Positions 8,201 to 21,877 of a DNA stretch of 64,000 bases are shown here, one piece after another; the first letter of the stretch is position 1; each line of letters starts with the position of its first letter. Under the pieces are notes generated by a model that was given only the letters and a program-made list of their open reading frames with translations, searched no databases and was not told the origin of the DNA. A program made the position numbers and the translations under genes. The DNA is from Cyanobium sp. FACHB-13342 (GTDB taxonomy: Bacteria > Cyanobacteriota > Cyanobacteriia > PCC-6307 > Cyanobiaceae): NCBI RefSeq assembly GCF_014697415.1, contig NZ_JACJRT010000014.1, positions 186,001 through 250,000 of the forward strand, written 5' to 3'.

Positions 8201-8677
8201 TCAGTCGTCCGGCAGCTGGGGGCGCGCCTGCCGCTGGCCCTTGATGGCACCGCGCTGCTTCTTGGCCGCCAGGCGCCGCTCCTGGGAACCCCGGGTGGGT
8301 TTGGTGGGCCGGCGCGGCGGGGGCGGGGGCTTGATTGCCTCCTGCAGCAGCGCCACCAGGCGCCGTTGCGCTGCCACCCGGTTCTGCCACTGGGAGCGGT
8401 GCTCACTGGCCGCGATCACCACGCAGCCATCCACCAGGGTTCCCTCCAGCCTCCGCAGGGCCCGGGCCCGCAGCAGCGGCGGCAAGGCCTGGGAGGCCGC
8501 CAGATCGAACACCAGCTCCACCCGCGAATCGGTGGTGTTCACGTTTTGGCCGCCGGGCCCCGAGGAGCGCGAAAAACGCCAGGTCAGGGCGGCCGCCGGA
8601 ATACGCAGCGCCGTGCCACCCACCCGCGGGATCTGCAGATCAGCTGTGGGCTGGGCGCCGGCCATCTCTCCACTCAC
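8201..8677 (-). CDS. arfB: Peptide chain release factor-like rescue protein (ArfB/YaeJ)
   Basis: 158 residues. It contains the peptidyl-tRNA hydrolase motif [14 protein letters not shown] (GGQ at ~residues 41-43) without the codon-recognition domain of full release factors, and ends in a basic tail ([15 protein letters not shown]). This is the ArfB/ICT1 arrangement, in which the tail occupies the empty mRNA channel of stalled ribosomes and GGQ releases the peptide. An alternative ATG at 8665 would remove four residues. Confidence 0.88.
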   Translation of the reverse strand: MSGEMAGAQPTADLQIPRVGGTALRIPAAALTWRFSRSSGPGGQNVNTTDSRVELVFDLAASQALPPLLRARALRRLEGTLVDGCVVIAASEHRSQWQNRVAAQRRLVALLQEAIKPPPPPRRPTKPTRGSQERRLAAKKQRGAIKGQRQARPQLPDD

Positions 8678-8746
8678 CTGAACCTCAGGCTGTCACGGGG
8701 GGCACACGGGCGGTGCGCAAAGGTGGAAGCAGGAATCCAAGCGCCC

Positions 8747-9616
8747 ATGGCCGAGAGCAGCAGCCAACCCGCCCCCGCCCCCAGCTGGATCGACGAGATC
8801 TTCGACGGCGTGCGCTACGGCCTGGCCGGCCAGGTGATCGCCGAGCAGCAGTCGGACTTCCAGCGGGTCACCATCATCGAGAGCGAGCGGTACGGCAAGG
8901 GCCTGCTGCTCGATGGCTGCTGGATGACGGCCGAGCGCCAGGAGCGGCACTACCACGAGGCGATCGTGCACCCGGCCCTCTGCAGCGCCGCCAGCATCGA
9001 GCGGGTGCTGGTGATCGGCGGCGGCGATGGCGGCACCGCCCGCGAGTGCCTGCGCCACGCCGGCGTGCAGCACCTCGACCTGGTGGAGATCGACGGCCTG
9101 GTGGTGGCGTGGAGCCAGCAATACCTGCCGAGCATCGGCGACGGGTGCTGGAGCGACCCCCGCTTCCACCTCACCGTGGGCGATGGCATCGCCTGGGCCG
9201 CGAACGCCCCGGATGCCAGCTACGACGTGGTGATCGTCGACGGCTCCGACCCCGCCGGCCCCGCCGAAGGGCTGTTCAACCGGGCCTTCTTCGAGCAGTG
9301 CCGCCGCATCCTGCGGCCCGGCGGCGTGTTCGCCACCCAGAGCGAATCGCCCGAAGCCTTCCGCCAGGTGCACCTCGACACGGTGAAGCTGCTACGCGAG
9401 GTGTTCGGCCACGCCGATCCGCTGTACGGCTGGGTGCCCATGTACCCGAGCGGCTGGTGGAGCTGGACGTTCGCCGCCAGCGATGGCCGTCGTTACCTGC
9501 AGCCGGATCCCGCCCGCGCCGCGGCCGTGGTCGCTGGCTCGGAGATCTGGAGTCCCCGCTGGCAGCGCGGCGCCTTCGACGCCATCCCCGCCGCCATCGA
9601 ACGGGAGCTTCAGTAG
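8747..9616 (+). CDS. speE: Spermidine synthase
   Basis: 289 residues with the aminopropyltransferase core: the N-terminal strand ([13 protein letters not shown]), the decarboxy-SAM site [13 protein letters not shown] (residues ~88-100), VEIDGLVV, and catalytic [16 protein letters not shown]. It transfers an aminopropyl group to putrescine to give spermidine in the cytosol. In the marine relatives I remember, speE is followed by an agmatinase (speB) and then gcvT; here a cNMP-binding protein and a Cys-rich peptide occupy that slot instead. Its last 7 bp overlap the convergent gene. Confidence 0.93.
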   Translation: MAESSSQPAPAPSWIDEIFDGVRYGLAGQVIAEQQSDFQRVTIIESERYGKGLLLDGCWMTAERQERHYHEAIVHPALCSAASIERVLVIGGGDGGTARECLRHAGVQHLDLVEIDGLVVAWSQQYLPSIGDGCWSDPRFHLTVGDGIAWAANAPDASYDVVIVDGSDPAGPAEGLFNRAFFEQCRRILRPGGVFATQSESPEAFRQVHLDTVKLLREVFGHADPLYGWVPMYPSGWWSWTFAASDGRRYLQPDPARAAAVVAGSEIWSPRWQRGAFDAIPAAIERELQ

Positions 9617-10017
9617 CAGCAGGTGCCGCTGGTGCGCTGCTCCCGCAGGCGCTCGTGCTGTTGGCTGATCAGCAACACCGCCAGGGTGGGGTGGTTGTGC
9701 AGCAGGTTGAGGAACCGCAGGCGGTCGAGGCGCAGGATTTCCACCGGGGTCCGGGCCACGGCGTCATTGCGGTAGATGCCATCCCGCCAGACGATGTCCT
9801 GGTAGCTGAACAGCTCACCGGGCCGGTAGCAGAGCTTTTCGCCGGCTTCCCCAATCACTTCGATGATGCCGCGGCGCACGCCATAGATGGAATCGGCCCG
9901 GGATCCCCGAACAAACACCTTGGCGCCGGTGGGGAGCGTGAGCACCTCACAGTCCACCTGAGCCGCCATCAGCTCGATCGGCGTGTTGATCGTCGGAGAC
10001 GCCACCAATTCAGCCAC
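9610..10017 (-). CDS. Stand-alone cyclic-nucleotide-binding-domain protein (Crp-like, no HTH)
   Basis: 135 residues, essentially one cNMP-binding beta-roll: [52 protein letters not shown], then the C helix. The phosphate-binding cassette is not the canonical GE(I/L)(A/G)L..., so cAMP binding is doubtful. The protein ends (TSGTCCY) before any helix-turn-helix, so it is not a transcription factor by itself. Related single-domain proteins may act as sensors with a partner. It converges with speE and is transcribed toward it. Confidence 0.75.
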   Translation of the reverse strand: MAELVASPTINTPIELMAAQVDCEVLTLPTGAKVFVRGSRADSIYGVRRGIIEVIGEAGEKLCYRPGELFSYQDIVWRDGIYRNDAVARTPVEILRLDRLRFLNLLHNHPTLAVLLISQQHERLREQRTSGTCCY

Positions 10018-10118
10018 CCCCTCGCAGCACCAGGAGTCCTTAATACAGCTCCATCACCCCCCACGCCTAGTGACGAGGACCACAGAACACGGATTTGCAG
10101 GAAGCCTTTAGATTTGCT

Positions 10119-10361
10119 TCAGCTTTCCGTCAGGGCCGATTCGAGGCTGAGCTGGTGGTTGGGCTCGGTGGCCGTTCCTGCCCCGGAGGGAGGTGCCGCC
10201 ATCACCGGCAACCGCGGCGGCCGGGCCGTCCAGTGGTGGCACCACAGTTCGGCGGCGAAGTCGGGATGGATCGGCAGCTGGCGCAGCTGGCACCAGCCGA
10301 ATTCCGCCCCACTGGGGGGAGCGCAATGGCGGCAGCTGCGGCAGCAGGGACGCTGACCCAT
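10119..10361 (-). CDS. Small Cys-rich (putative zinc-binding) protein
   Basis: 80 residues beginning MGQRPCCRSCRHC, followed by FGWCQLRQLPIHPDF and ELWCHHWTARPPRLP. The C-x2-C-x2-C cluster plus two later Cys and the CHH motif look like a small metal-binding fold, and the codon pattern is coding-like. I think short picocyanobacterial proteins with a CHHWT core exist, but I cannot name a family. Upstream in-frame extension to 10466 lacks Cys motifs and overlaps the gcvT promoter region, so the ATG at 10361 is chosen. The last ~25 residues are low-complexity. Confidence 0.5.
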   Translation of the reverse strand: MGQRPCCRSCRHCAPPSGAEFGWCQLRQLPIHPDFAAELWCHHWTARPPRLPVMAAPPSGAGTATEPNHQLSLESALTES

Positions 10362-10477
10362 CCAGACGTGGGGTTTGGGTCTCTCAAGGTATGCACGGCT
10401 ACGGAATCCGGGTAGGCGGAGAGCCGAATCTTCCAAGTTGCTTCTGGATTGCCGCAGGGTCTGCATAGGATCCGGCC

Positions 10478-11596
10478 ATGACCCTCCAGCGCACCCCCCT
10501 CTTTGATGCCGCCCGGGCGGCCGGGGGCCGGATGGTGCCCTTCGCCGGCTGGGAGATGGCCGTGCAGTTTTCCGGGCTGGTGGCCGAGCACAACGCCGTG
10601 CGCCAGGGCTGCGGGATGTTCGACATCTCCCACATGGGGGTGCTGAGCCTGCGGGGGGCGGGGGCCAAGGACGCCCTCCAGGGCCTGGTGCCCACCGACC
10701 TGTTCCGCATTGGCCCCGGCGAAGCCTGCTACACGGTGCTGCTCAACGACGCCGGCGGCATCCGCGACGACGTGATCGTCTACGACCGGGGCCAGGTGGC
10801 CAGGGACGATGGCAGCAGCGATGGCAGCACCGACGAGCTGCTGCTGGTGATCAATGCCGCCTGCGCCGAGGCCGACACGGCCTGGATCCGTAGCCAGCTG
10901 GAGCCCCAGGGGATCACGGTGGCCGACCGCAAGGGCGATGGCGTGCTGCTGGCCCTGCAGGGCCCCGGGGCCCAGGCCCGGCTGGAGGCCCTGAGCGGAG
11001 CCAACCTGGCGGGCCTGCCCCGCTTCGGCCACCGGGAGCTGGATCTGCCGGGCCTCGGCAACGCCTTCCTGGGCCGCACCGGCTACACCGGTGAAGACGG
11101 CTTCGAGCTGCTGCTGCCCCGCGAGGCGGGCCTGGCCCTGTGGGCCCAGCTCCTGGCGGAGGGCGTGACGCCCTGCGGCCTCGGCGCCCGCGACACCCTG
11201 CGCCTGGAGGCAGCCATGCACCTCTATGGCTCCGACATGGATGGGGCCACCACGCCCCTGGAGGCGGGCCTGGGCTGGCTGGTGCACCTGGAGATGCCGA
11301 AGCCCTTCATCGGCCGGGCGGTGCTGGAGCGCCAGACCGCGGAGGGGGTGGAGCGGCGCCTGGTGGGCCTGACCCTGCAGGGCCGTGCCATCGCCCGCCA
11401 TGGCTATCCGGTGCTCCAAAACGGAGAGCGGGTGGGGGAGATCACCAGCGGCACCTGGTCGCCGACCCTCGGCCAAGCCATTGCCCTGGCCTACGTGCCG
11501 GTGGCGGCCGCCAAGCTGGGCACCGAACTGGCCGTGGAAATCCGCGGCAAGGCCGAGCCGGCGGTGGTGGTGAAGCGTCCGTTTTATCGGCGCTGA
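10478..11596 (+). CDS. gcvT: Glycine cleavage system T protein (aminomethyltransferase)
   Basis: 372 residues, full length for GcvT. Visible family blocks are TPLFDAARAAGGRMVPFAGW, the Asp-containing MFDISHMG, LNDAGGIRDDVIVY, GRTGYTGEDGFEL and LGARDTLRLEAAMHLYG, ending with VKRPFYRR. It transfers the methylene group from aminomethylated H protein to tetrahydrofolate, releasing ammonia, in glycine decarboxylation (the photorespiratory pathway in cyanobacteria). aspS follows 60 bp downstream on the same strand. Confidence 0.95.
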   Translation: MTLQRTPLFDAARAAGGRMVPFAGWEMAVQFSGLVAEHNAVRQGCGMFDISHMGVLSLRGAGAKDALQGLVPTDLFRIGPGEACYTVLLNDAGGIRDDVIVYDRGQVARDDGSSDGSTDELLLVINAACAEADTAWIRSQLEPQGITVADRKGDGVLLALQGPGAQARLEALSGANLAGLPRFGHRELDLPGLGNAFLGRTGYTGEDGFELLLPREAGLALWAQLLAEGVTPCGLGARDTLRLEAAMHLYGSDMDGATTPLEAGLGWLVHLEMPKPFIGRAVLERQTAEGVERRLVGLTLQGRAIARHGYPVLQNGERVGEITSGTWSPTLGQAIALAYVPVAAAKLGTELAVEIRGKAEPAVVVKRPFYRR

Positions 11597-11656
11597 CAGC
11601 CCCACCATCACCCCCCGGGTGGGACAATCGCCCATTGCTCTTCCCACCTCCTCAGC

Positions 11657-13483
11657 ATGCGCAGCCACGGATGCGGCGACCTGCGCCCCGATGCCACCGG
11701 CCAGGCCGTTCAGCTCTGCGGCTGGGTGGACCGCAGCCGGGACCATGGCGGGGTGATCTTCATCGACCTGCGCGACCGCAGCGGCACGGTGCAGATCACC
11801 GTCGACCCGGACAACGGCGCCGCGATGTTCGCCGTGGCCGAGCACCTGCGCAATGAAACGGTGGTGCAGGTGCAGGGCACGGTGCGGGAACGCCCCGCCG
11901 ACGCCATCAACGACAAGCTGGCCACCGGCCGCATCGAGGTGCTTGCCAGCGCCATCACGGTGCTGAATGCCGTGAAGGGCAACCTGCCCTTCCCCGTGTC
12001 GGTGCACGACGAGGAGAACACCCGCGAGGAGCTGCGGCTGCGCCACCGCTACCTCGACCTGCGCCGCGAGCGCATGAACGGCAACCTGCGCCTGCGGGCC
12101 CGCACGATCCAGGCCGCCCGCCGCTTCCTCGAAGACCAGGGCTTCATCGAGGTGGAAACCCCGGTGCTCACCCGCTCCACGCCCGAAGGCGCCCGCGACT
12201 ACCTGGTGCCCTCCCGGGTCTGCGGCGGCGAGTGGTTTGCCCTGCCCCAGTCGCCCCAGCTGTTCAAACAGCTGCTGATGGTGGGCGGCATCGAGCGCTA
12301 CTACCAGGTGGCCCGCTGTTTCCGCGACGAAGACCTGCGGGCCGATCGCCAGCCGGAATTCACCCAGCTGGACATCGAGATGAGCTTCATGGGCCAGGAG
12401 GAAATCCTGGAGCTCAACGAGGCCCTGATCACCAGCATCTGGCAGGCCGTCAAAGGCGTGGAGCTGCCCCGCCCCTTCCCGCGGCTCACCTGGCATGAGG
12501 CCATGGCGCGCTACGGCACCGACCGGCCCGACACCCGCTACGGCCTGGAGCTCACCGATGTGTCCGACCTGGTGGCCGGCATGGGCTTCAAGGTGTTCTC
12601 CGGCGCCGTGGCCGCCGGCGGCTCGGTGAAATGCATCGCGGTGCCCGGCGGCAACGACGCCCTCAGCAACGTGCGCATCAAGCCCGGCGGCGATGTGTTC
12701 AGTGAGGCCCAGGCGGCCGGCGCTGGCGGCCTGGCCTTCATCCGGGTGCGCGAGGGCGGCGAGATCGACACGATCGGCGCCATCAAGGACAACCTCTCCG
12801 AGGCCACGAAGGCCGAGCTGCTGGAGCGCACCGGCGCCGAGCCCGGCACCCTGATCCTGTTCGGCGCCGGCGACACCGCCACGGTGAACAAGGCCCTCGA
12901 TCGGGTGCGCCAGTTCCTGGCCCGCGAGCTGGGGCTGGTCCAGCCCGACCGGGACAACGACAGCTGGAACTTCCTCTGGGTGGTGGATTTCCCGATGTTC
13001 GAGTTCAACGCCGGCGAAAACCGCCTCGAGGCGCTGCACCACCCCTTCTGCGCCCCCAACAGCGAAGACCTTGGGGCAGATCCCGCTGCCTGGGCCACCA
13101 CCCTGCCCACGGCCCGCGCCCAGGCCTACGACCTGGTGCTCAACGGCCTGGAGCTGGGCGGCGGCTCGCTGCGCATCCACGATTCGGCCCTGCAGCGCCA
13201 GGTGCTGCAGACCATCGGCCTGCCCCTGGAGGAGGCCAACCAGCAGTTCGGCTTCCTGATGGACGCCCTCGACATGGGCGCCCCGCCCCACGGGGGCCTG
13301 GCCTTCGGCGTGGACCGGATCGTGATGCTGCTGGCCGGCGAGGAGTCGATCCGCGACACCATCGCCTTCCCCAAAACCCAGCAGGCCCGCTGCCTGATGA
13401 CCCAGGCGCCCGCCGGTGTGGCCAACCAGCAGCTCGAAGAACTGCACGTGGCCAGCACCTGGGTGGAGGAGGAAGCCGGCTGA
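11657..13483 (+). CDS. aspS: Aspartyl-tRNA synthetase
   Basis: 608 residues, the usual bacterial AspRS length. An N-terminal OB-fold anticodon domain ([20 protein letters not shown]) precedes class II motif 1, motif 2 ([20 protein letters not shown]) and motif 3 ([15 protein letters not shown]). The GAD insertion typical of bacterial enzymes lies between motifs 2 and 3. It charges tRNA-Asp; in organisms with GatCAB it can be non-discriminating, which cannot be decided from the sequence alone. Confidence 0.96.
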   Translation: MRSHGCGDLRPDATGQAVQLCGWVDRSRDHGGVIFIDLRDRSGTVQITVDPDNGAAMFAVAEHLRNETVVQVQGTVRERPADAINDKLATGRIEVLASAITVLNAVKGNLPFPVSVHDEENTREELRLRHRYLDLRRERMNGNLRLRARTIQAARRFLEDQGFIEVETPVLTRSTPEGARDYLVPSRVCGGEWFALPQSPQLFKQLLMVGGIERYYQVARCFRDEDLRADRQPEFTQLDIEMSFMGQEEILELNEALITSIWQAVKGVELPRPFPRLTWHEAMARYGTDRPDTRYGLELTDVSDLVAGMGFKVFSGAVAAGGSVKCIAVPGGNDALSNVRIKPGGDVFSEAQAAGAGGLAFIRVREGGEIDTIGAIKDNLSEATKAELLERTGAEPGTLILFGAGDTATVNKALDRVRQFLARELGLVQPDRDNDSWNFLWVVDFPMFEFNAGENRLEALHHPFCAPNSEDLGADPAAWATTLPTARAQAYDLVLNGLELGGGSLRIHDSALQRQVLQTIGLPLEEANQQFGFLMDALDMGAPPHGGLAFGVDRIVMLLAGEESIRDTIAFPKTQQARCLMTQAPAGVANQQLEELHVASTWVEEEAG

Positions 13484-13560
13484 AAACCAAAACAAATCGG
13501 AGCAATCGGCGTCGCCCGGGCCGGCGGTGGCAACCGTGAGAACGCCCCTGCCCCTTTGGG

Positions 13561-14478
13561 TTGCCCAACTCCCCCGCCATCACCGACCTGGTGCGGCTCT
13601 ACCTCCAGGACATCGGCCGGGTTGACCTGCTGAGCGAGGAGGAGGAGCTCACCCTGGCCCGCCTGGTGCAGCAACGGGAACAGCTGCTCCAGCAAGGGGA
13701 AGCCAGCGCGCTGGATGGGGCCGAACGGCGCCGGGCCCTGCACCGCGGCAAGCGGGCCAAGGAGCGGATGATCCAGGCCAACCTGCGGCTGGTGGTGGCG
13801 GTGGCCAAGAAATACCAGCGCCGGGGCCTGGAGCTGCTCGATCTGGTGCAGGAGGGCACCCTGGGGTTGGAACGGGCCGTGGAGCGCTACGACCCCACCC
13901 GGGGCTTCCGCTTCAGCACCTACGCCTACTGGTGGATCCGCCAGGGGATCACCCGCGCCATCGCCAGCCAGAGCCGCACGATCCGGCTGCCGGTGCACAT
14001 CACCGAGAAACTCAACCGGATCAAGCGTGCCCAGCGGGAGCTCACCGCCCGGCTCGGCCACACCCCCAGCGTGGCCGAGATCGCCCGGGAGCTGGAGCTC
14101 AGCGAAGCCGTGGTGCGGCAGACCCTGCTGCAGGTGCCGCGCCCCGTCTCCCTGGAAGGCCGCGTCGGCAAGGACCAGAACACCGAGCTGGGCGATCTGC
14201 TGGAGGACAGCCACGACACGCCCGAGCAGGAACTGGCCCGCGAGCAGCTGCACGACGACCTCGAAGCCCTGCTGCAGGACCTCAACAGCCGCGAAGCCCT
14301 GGTGATCCGCCAGCGGTTCGGCCTGGAGGACGACACCCCCCGCACCCTCACCGAAATCGGCGAAGCCCTGCACCTGTCCCGGGAGCGGGTGCGCCAGATC
14401 GAATCGCGGGCCCTGCTGAAACTGCGCCAGCCCCAGAACCGCTGCCGGGTGAAGGATTACCTCGGCAGCCTCGACTGA
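13561..14478 (+). CDS. Group 2 RNA polymerase sigma-70 factor
   Basis: 305 residues from a TTG start that places region 1.2 ([17 protein letters not shown]) at the N-terminus; there is no ATG before the domain. Region 2 has [20 protein letters not shown] and [17 protein letters not shown], and region 4.2 has [20 protein letters not shown]. It lacks the long region 1.1 of the primary RpoD and so belongs to the non-essential group 2 factors (SigB-SigE type) that respond to light, nutrients or stress in cyanobacteria. A second group 2 factor lies at 55240. Confidence 0.9.
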   Translation: MPNSPAITDLVRLYLQDIGRVDLLSEEEELTLARLVQQREQLLQQGEASALDGAERRRALHRGKRAKERMIQANLRLVVAVAKKYQRRGLELLDLVQEGTLGLERAVERYDPTRGFRFSTYAYWWIRQGITRAIASQSRTIRLPVHITEKLNRIKRAQRELTARLGHTPSVAEIARELELSEAVVRQTLLQVPRPVSLEGRVGKDQNTELGDLLEDSHDTPEQELAREQLHDDLEALLQDLNSREALVIRQRFGLEDDTPRTLTEIGEALHLSRERVRQIESRALLKLRQPQNRCRVKDYLGSLD

Positions 14479-14545
14479 GGCCCCCAGCCCAACGAGCCAA
14501 GCCGACGAATTGGGACTACAAGGAAGGCAATCCGGATCCGCCGCC

Positions 14546-15031
14546 ATGGCCAGCACCACACCCCCCATCGACATCGGCATCCCCGAAGCCCAGCGCCTGC
14601 AGATCGCGGAGGGGCTCGGCCGGGTGCTGGCCGACAGCACCGTGCTCTATGCGAAAACCCACGGCTTCCACTGGAACGTCACCGGGCCGATGTTCAACAC
14701 CCTGCACCTGATGTTCATGGAGCAGTACACGGAACTGTGGACCGCCCTCGACGCCATCGCCGAACGGATCCGGGCCCTGGGCTGCCCGGCCCCCTTTGGC
14801 GGCGCCACCTACGGCCAGCTCTCTTCGATCCCGGAAAGCCAGGGCATCCCGGCCGCCCTGGAGATGGTGCGCGAACTGGTGCTGGGCCATGAGGCCGTGG
14901 CCCGCACGATCCGCAGCGTGATGGTCACCGCTGACGCGGCCAACGACCAGCCCAGCGCCGACCTGCTCACCCAGCGCCTCCAGATCCACGAGAAGACGGC
15001 CTGGATGCTGCGCAGCCTGCTGGAGGCCTAG
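14546..15031 (+). CDS. dps: Dps-family ferritin-like protein
   Basis: 161 residues; a four-helix ferritin-like subunit with the Dps signature ([32 protein letters not shown]). Dps dodecamers oxidise Fe(II), store iron and protect against peroxide. By the spacing of E. coli Dps (H51, H63, D67, D78, E82), the residue four after the second His should be Asp/Glu, but it is Met here (HLMFM) with Glu one place later. The other ligands are present. Iron chemistry may therefore be altered. The ATG follows a short leader downstream of the sigma gene. Confidence 0.9.
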   Translation: MASTTPPIDIGIPEAQRLQIAEGLGRVLADSTVLYAKTHGFHWNVTGPMFNTLHLMFMEQYTELWTALDAIAERIRALGCPAPFGGATYGQLSSIPESQGIPAALEMVRELVLGHEAVARTIRSVMVTADAANDQPSADLLTQRLQIHEKTAWMLRSLLEA

Positions 15032-15067
15032 CCGGCTGGGGCGCCCTTGGGGTGCCCGGTACATTGA

Positions 15068-17878
<2,811 letters not shown>

Positions 17879-17879
<1 letters not shown>

Positions 17880-20827
17880 CAGCTGGCCTCCTGTTGGCGG
17901 TAAAGGGCGTAGTAACGGCCGCGGCGCTCCATCAACTCGTCGTGGGTGCCCGTTTCCACCACCGCTCCTTCGTGCAGCATCACGATCAGATCGGCCCGGC
18001 GGATGGTGGAGAGCCGGTGGGTGATGAAGAAGACGGTGCAGTGCTGGAGGTTGTCGAGCAGGTTGTCGCAGACGCGGCGCTCGGTGTCGTAGTCGAGGGC
18101 GCTGGTGGCCTCATCGAGCACCAGCAGGCGGGGCTGGGAGAGCAGGGTGCGGGCCAGGGCCAGCCGCTGCCGCTGCCCCCCCGAGAGCCCGGCGCCACGC
18201 TCGCCCACGTTGCTGCTGTAGCCAGCCGGCAACTCCATGATGAAGTCGTGGGCGCAGGCCAACCGGGCCGCCTGCACGATGGCGTCGCTGCTGGCATCGG
18301 GATCGGTGAGGGCGATGTTTTCGGCCACGGTGCCGGTGAACAGCAGGGGCTCCTGGGGCACGATGCCGATCTGGCGGCGCAGGGAATAGAGCTCGACCTT
18401 GTCGATGTCGTAGTGGTCGATCAGGATCCGGCCGCTATCGGGGGAATAGAGGCGGGCGAGCATCTTGGTGAGGGTGCTCTTGCCGCTGCCGCTCTGGCCC
18501 ACCACGCCCACGAAGGTGCCGGCGGGGATGGTGAGATCGATGTGGCGCAGCACCTGGGCGCCGCCGGGGGTGAAGGAGAAGCAGAGGTCGTCGAAGCAGA
18601 CCTCCCCGGCGATGGGGGGCAGGGGGATCTTCTGCTTGTCGGCCTCGTCGGACTCCTCGGGGGTGTCCACCACATCGGCCAGCCGCTCAAACGACACCTT
18701 GAGCTCCTGGATGCTCTGCCAGATCGAGGAGAGCCGCAGCAGGGGCTGGGTGACGTAGCCGGAGATGATCCGGAAGGCGATCAGCTGGCCCAGGGTCATG
18801 TCGCCGGAGAGCACCAGGGAGGCCCCCACCCAGAGCACCAGCAGCTGGGAGAGCTTCTGCAGCACCTGGGAGGTTTCCGACAGGGCCGTGCCCGTGATCG
18901 TTTTCTCGAAGCTGCGGGAGATGTATTTGCCGTAGAGGTCTTGCCATTTCCAGCGGCTGATCATCTCCACGTTCTGGGCCTTCACCGTTTGAATGCCGGT
19001 GAGCACCTCCACCAGGTGGCTCTGGGTGCGGGCGTTCTCCTGGGCCGCGTCGCGGTATTGGCGGCGGAACAGGGGAGCCCCGAGCACGGTGAGGCCGATC
19101 TGGATCGGCAGCACGCACAGGGCGATCAGGGTGAGCAGCCAGCTGTAGAGCAGCATCACGGCGATGTAGATCACCGAGAAGGCCGTATCGAGCAGGGTGG
19201 TGAGCGCCTGGCCGGTGAGGAAGTTGCGGATCTTCTCCAGCTCGGCGATGCGGGTGCCGAGCTCGCCCACGGGGCGGCGATCGAAGTAGTTGAGCGGCAG
19301 CCGCAGCAGGTGGTCGATCACCTCGGCGCCGAGGCGCAGGTCGATGCGATTGGTGGTTTCGCTGAACAGGAAGGTGCGCAGGGCGCCGATCACCCCCTCC
19401 ATCAGGGTCACCACCACCAGGGCAAAGCCGAGCACCTGGAGGGTGTCGAGGCTGCGCTGGTTGATCACCTTGTCGATGATCACCTGGATCAGCAGGGGGT
19501 TGGCCAGGCTGAACAGCTGCACCACAAAGGAGGCGATCAGCACCTGGGTGAGGATGCCGCGATAGCGCTGCAGGGCCGGCCAGAACCAGGCAAAGCCGAA
19601 GCGCTGCTCCGGGGTGGCGGAACTGCGCTCCAGCAGGAGCACATCGATGCCGTCGGGGAAGGCCTCCGGCAGCTGGTCGGGGAGGAGCTCCACCCAGCCG
19701 TCGCGCGGCGAGGCCAGCAGCAGGCCGCGGGCGTTGGCGCCCCGCACCACGGCAAAGCCGCCCTGCCAGGGGATCAGGGCCGGCGTCTGCAGCCGGGTGC
19801 CCTGGGTGGCCGGCACCCGCACGCCGCTCACGTGGAGGCCCATCATCGCGGCGAGGTTGCCGCAGAGCTGGAGGTCCGGCGTCTGGCCGCGGCGCAACAC
19901 ATCGCGCAGGATCTTCTCGATCGCATCGCGGCGGAAGGGGAGCTTGAGCTCGGCCGCCAGCATCTGGAAACAGGCGAGGGTTTCCTCGAGGGGGCCGTTG
20001 CCGCGCAGCAGCTGCAGGGCCGTGCGATCCCGCTGGCCCAGATCCAGGGCCGACGCCAGCGGCGGGCCTGCGGCTCCAGCGGAGGTGCCCGCCGGGCTGC
20101 CATCGCCTTCGGGCATCAGCTCGGCCTCCAGCACCGGACCCACCGGCTCCAGTAGGCCCGCCGGCAGGGCGATCAGCCGCGGCGGCAGGGGCGGCGTGGC
20201 GGCGGGCACGCCCTGGCGGGGATTGAGCGCGGCACCGAGGGGGTGGTCCGGCAGGTTGTGGCTGGCGGCCAGCAGGCTGAGATCGGCGGAGAGGGCGGCG
20301 AGGGCCGCGGGTTCCGGCGCCACCAAGCGGGCCTGGGGCCGGGCCTGCTCCAGCAGCTCGAGCAGAGACGTGCGCGCCTGGGGATGCTGCTCCAGCTGCA
20401 GGGCGAGCAGGGCGGCCAGCTCGGCGGTGAACAGCTCGGCCGCGCACCAGGCAGCAAAGGAGGGCTCGGTGGCCAGCAGCTCCAGCACGAGGGCATCGGC
20501 GAGCACCCAGGCCTGCAGCTCGGTGCCGGCACTCACCTCTTCACAGGCTGCGGCGCGCAGCAGGGAGGCCAGCCCCACAAAGCTGCCGGGGCCGAGCTTC
20601 TCGGCGGTGCGCAGCCGGCCCTGATCCCGCACCAGCAGCCGGGCGCTGCCGGCTTCGATCAGCAGGATCTCCGCGGCAATCACGCCGGCCTGGGAGAGGG
20701 GATCGCCGACGGCAAACACCCGGCGGCTGAGCTGCTGCTCCACCCGGCTGCGGCCGGCGGGTGACAACCCGGCGAAGGCGGGATGGGCCGGCAGTGACAG
20801 TGGGGCGGTGACGTCCATGGCGCTCAT
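17879..20827 (-). CDS. Type I secretion ABC transporter with N-terminal cNMP-binding domain
   Basis: 982 residues, long for an HlyB/PrtD-type exporter. In order: a Crp-like cyclic-nucleotide-binding domain (~15-130); a Pro/Ala-rich linker; a C39-like domain (~260-400) without a recognisable catalytic Cys-His pair (GGFAVV stands where His is expected), so probably a non-cleaving substrate-docking domain; six TM helices (~415-700); and an ATPase with Walker A GQSGSGKST, signature LSGGQ and Walker B LLVLDEATSALD. It should form an inner-membrane dimer powering export of the neighbouring secreted protein. Overlaps with both neighbours (4 bp and 1 bp) indicate a tight operon. Confidence 0.92.
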
Positions 20828-21603
20828 GATGGGCCGGAGCTGGGCTGCTGGCCCGCATCGGGCGACACGCCGATCTGCAGCAGGGGCCGCAGCTCAGAGA
20901 GGCGACGCTCCACCTCGTCGCCGATCCACTGCTCAAAGAGTTCCTGGGCCATGCGGGCGGCGGTGGCCGCATCAAAGGTGGCGGGGGTGAGGCTCTCGAG
21001 GCGCACCACCAGCCACCAGGATTCGATCCGGAAGGGCTCGAGCACCACCCCCGGGGGCGCGGTGCGCAGGCGCTCAGCCAGTACGGGATGGGCCTGGGTG
21101 AGGGGCACGGGGCCGACGATGCCGCGGGTGGCCTTCTCCGGACCTTCGGCATAGGTGGCGGCGAGATCGGCGAAATTGGCCTCGCCGTCGTCGATGCGGA
21201 GGTAGAGCTCCCGCGCCAGGCCGGGATCCTGCAGCCGCAGCAGGCTGTACACGACGCGATCGAGCTGGCTCTTGCGCTGCAGGAAGCGGGCTTCCGCCTT
21301 GGGGGCGAACTGGCGCTGACTGAATTTGAATTGGCGGGCCGGGCGCAGGGCCTGGGCCGCCAAGGCAGCCGGACTGAGTAGTTGGGCCTGGGCGTAACGC
21401 TCCACAGCGGCCTGATCGGTGAGCTGCAGCTCCCGGGCGAACAGGGCCTTGGCCTGTTGCACCTCCTCGTCGGTAAGGGGTTCCTGATCGACGACGGCTT
21501 CGAGGCAGTCGGCACGAATGAAGGCCCGCAACAAGCCCCGATGGGCCAATTGGCGGAGCACATCAAGCGGCAGGTCTACCCATTCGGGCGAAGTGCTAAT
21601 CAT
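20824..21603 (-). CDS. Parvulin/SurA-type peptidylprolyl isomerase of the secretion operon
   Basis: 259 residues with no signal peptide. An N-terminal helical part (LTDEEVQQAKALFARELQL) is followed by a parvulin-like domain (~125-215; LRIDDGEANFADLAATYAEG, RGIVGPVPLTQAHPVLAERL, FRIESWWLVVRLES). Similar proteins occur next to HlyB/HlyD-type genes in cyanobacteria and may keep cargo unfolded or help it dock before export. It is the first gene of the operon; its stop overlaps the ABC transporter start by 4 bp. The proline-isomerase fold is clear, activity is not proven. Confidence 0.75.
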   Translation of the reverse strand: MISTSPEWVDLPLDVLRQLAHRGLLRAFIRADCLEAVVDQEPLTDEEVQQAKALFARELQLTDQAAVERYAQAQLLSPAALAAQALRPARQFKFSQRQFAPKAEARFLQRKSQLDRVVYSLLRLQDPGLARELYLRIDDGEANFADLAATYAEGPEKATRGIVGPVPLTQAHPVLAERLRTAPPGVVLEPFRIESWWLVVRLESLTPATFDAATAARMAQELFEQWIGDEVERRLSELRPLLQIGVSPDAGQQPSSGPS

Positions 21604-21877
21604 TGGATGCCGTAGGAAGTAGAGCCTTCGGAAGCCAAGTGCTGCGGGAAGATCTCCTGAGCCAAGAGGTGGAAAAGAACCTAAAGGATGGACCGGAATG
21701 GAACAATCAGACAGGGGCGAAACATTGCGGCCATGCCCCCATTGATGCCATTAAAGTCTACTACTGGGGACGAAAAGGGAAGGTGTTGGCCGTGCGATTG
21801 ACACCATTCGGCAAAACTACGTGCCCCTGTTGTTGGCCCTGCCCGAGGATGGAGCCCATGGCCGAGGTCAACCTGTG

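Noticed and set aside
10202-13495. 1097-residue open frame on the minus strand opposite gcvT and aspS
   Set aside because: It is antisense to two certain genes, is His/Gln/Gly-rich as expected from the complementary frame of GC-rich coding DNA, and has no domain motif.
17894-20155. 753-residue plus-strand frame opposite the ABC transporter
   Set aside because: Shadow frame; composition mirrors the codon bias of the opposite gene.
20243-20764. Possible C39 peptidase activity in the exporter
   Set aside because: The C39-like domain lies later in the ABC transporter and lacks the Cys/His pair; this stretch is linker and cNMP domain, with a shadow frame opposite.
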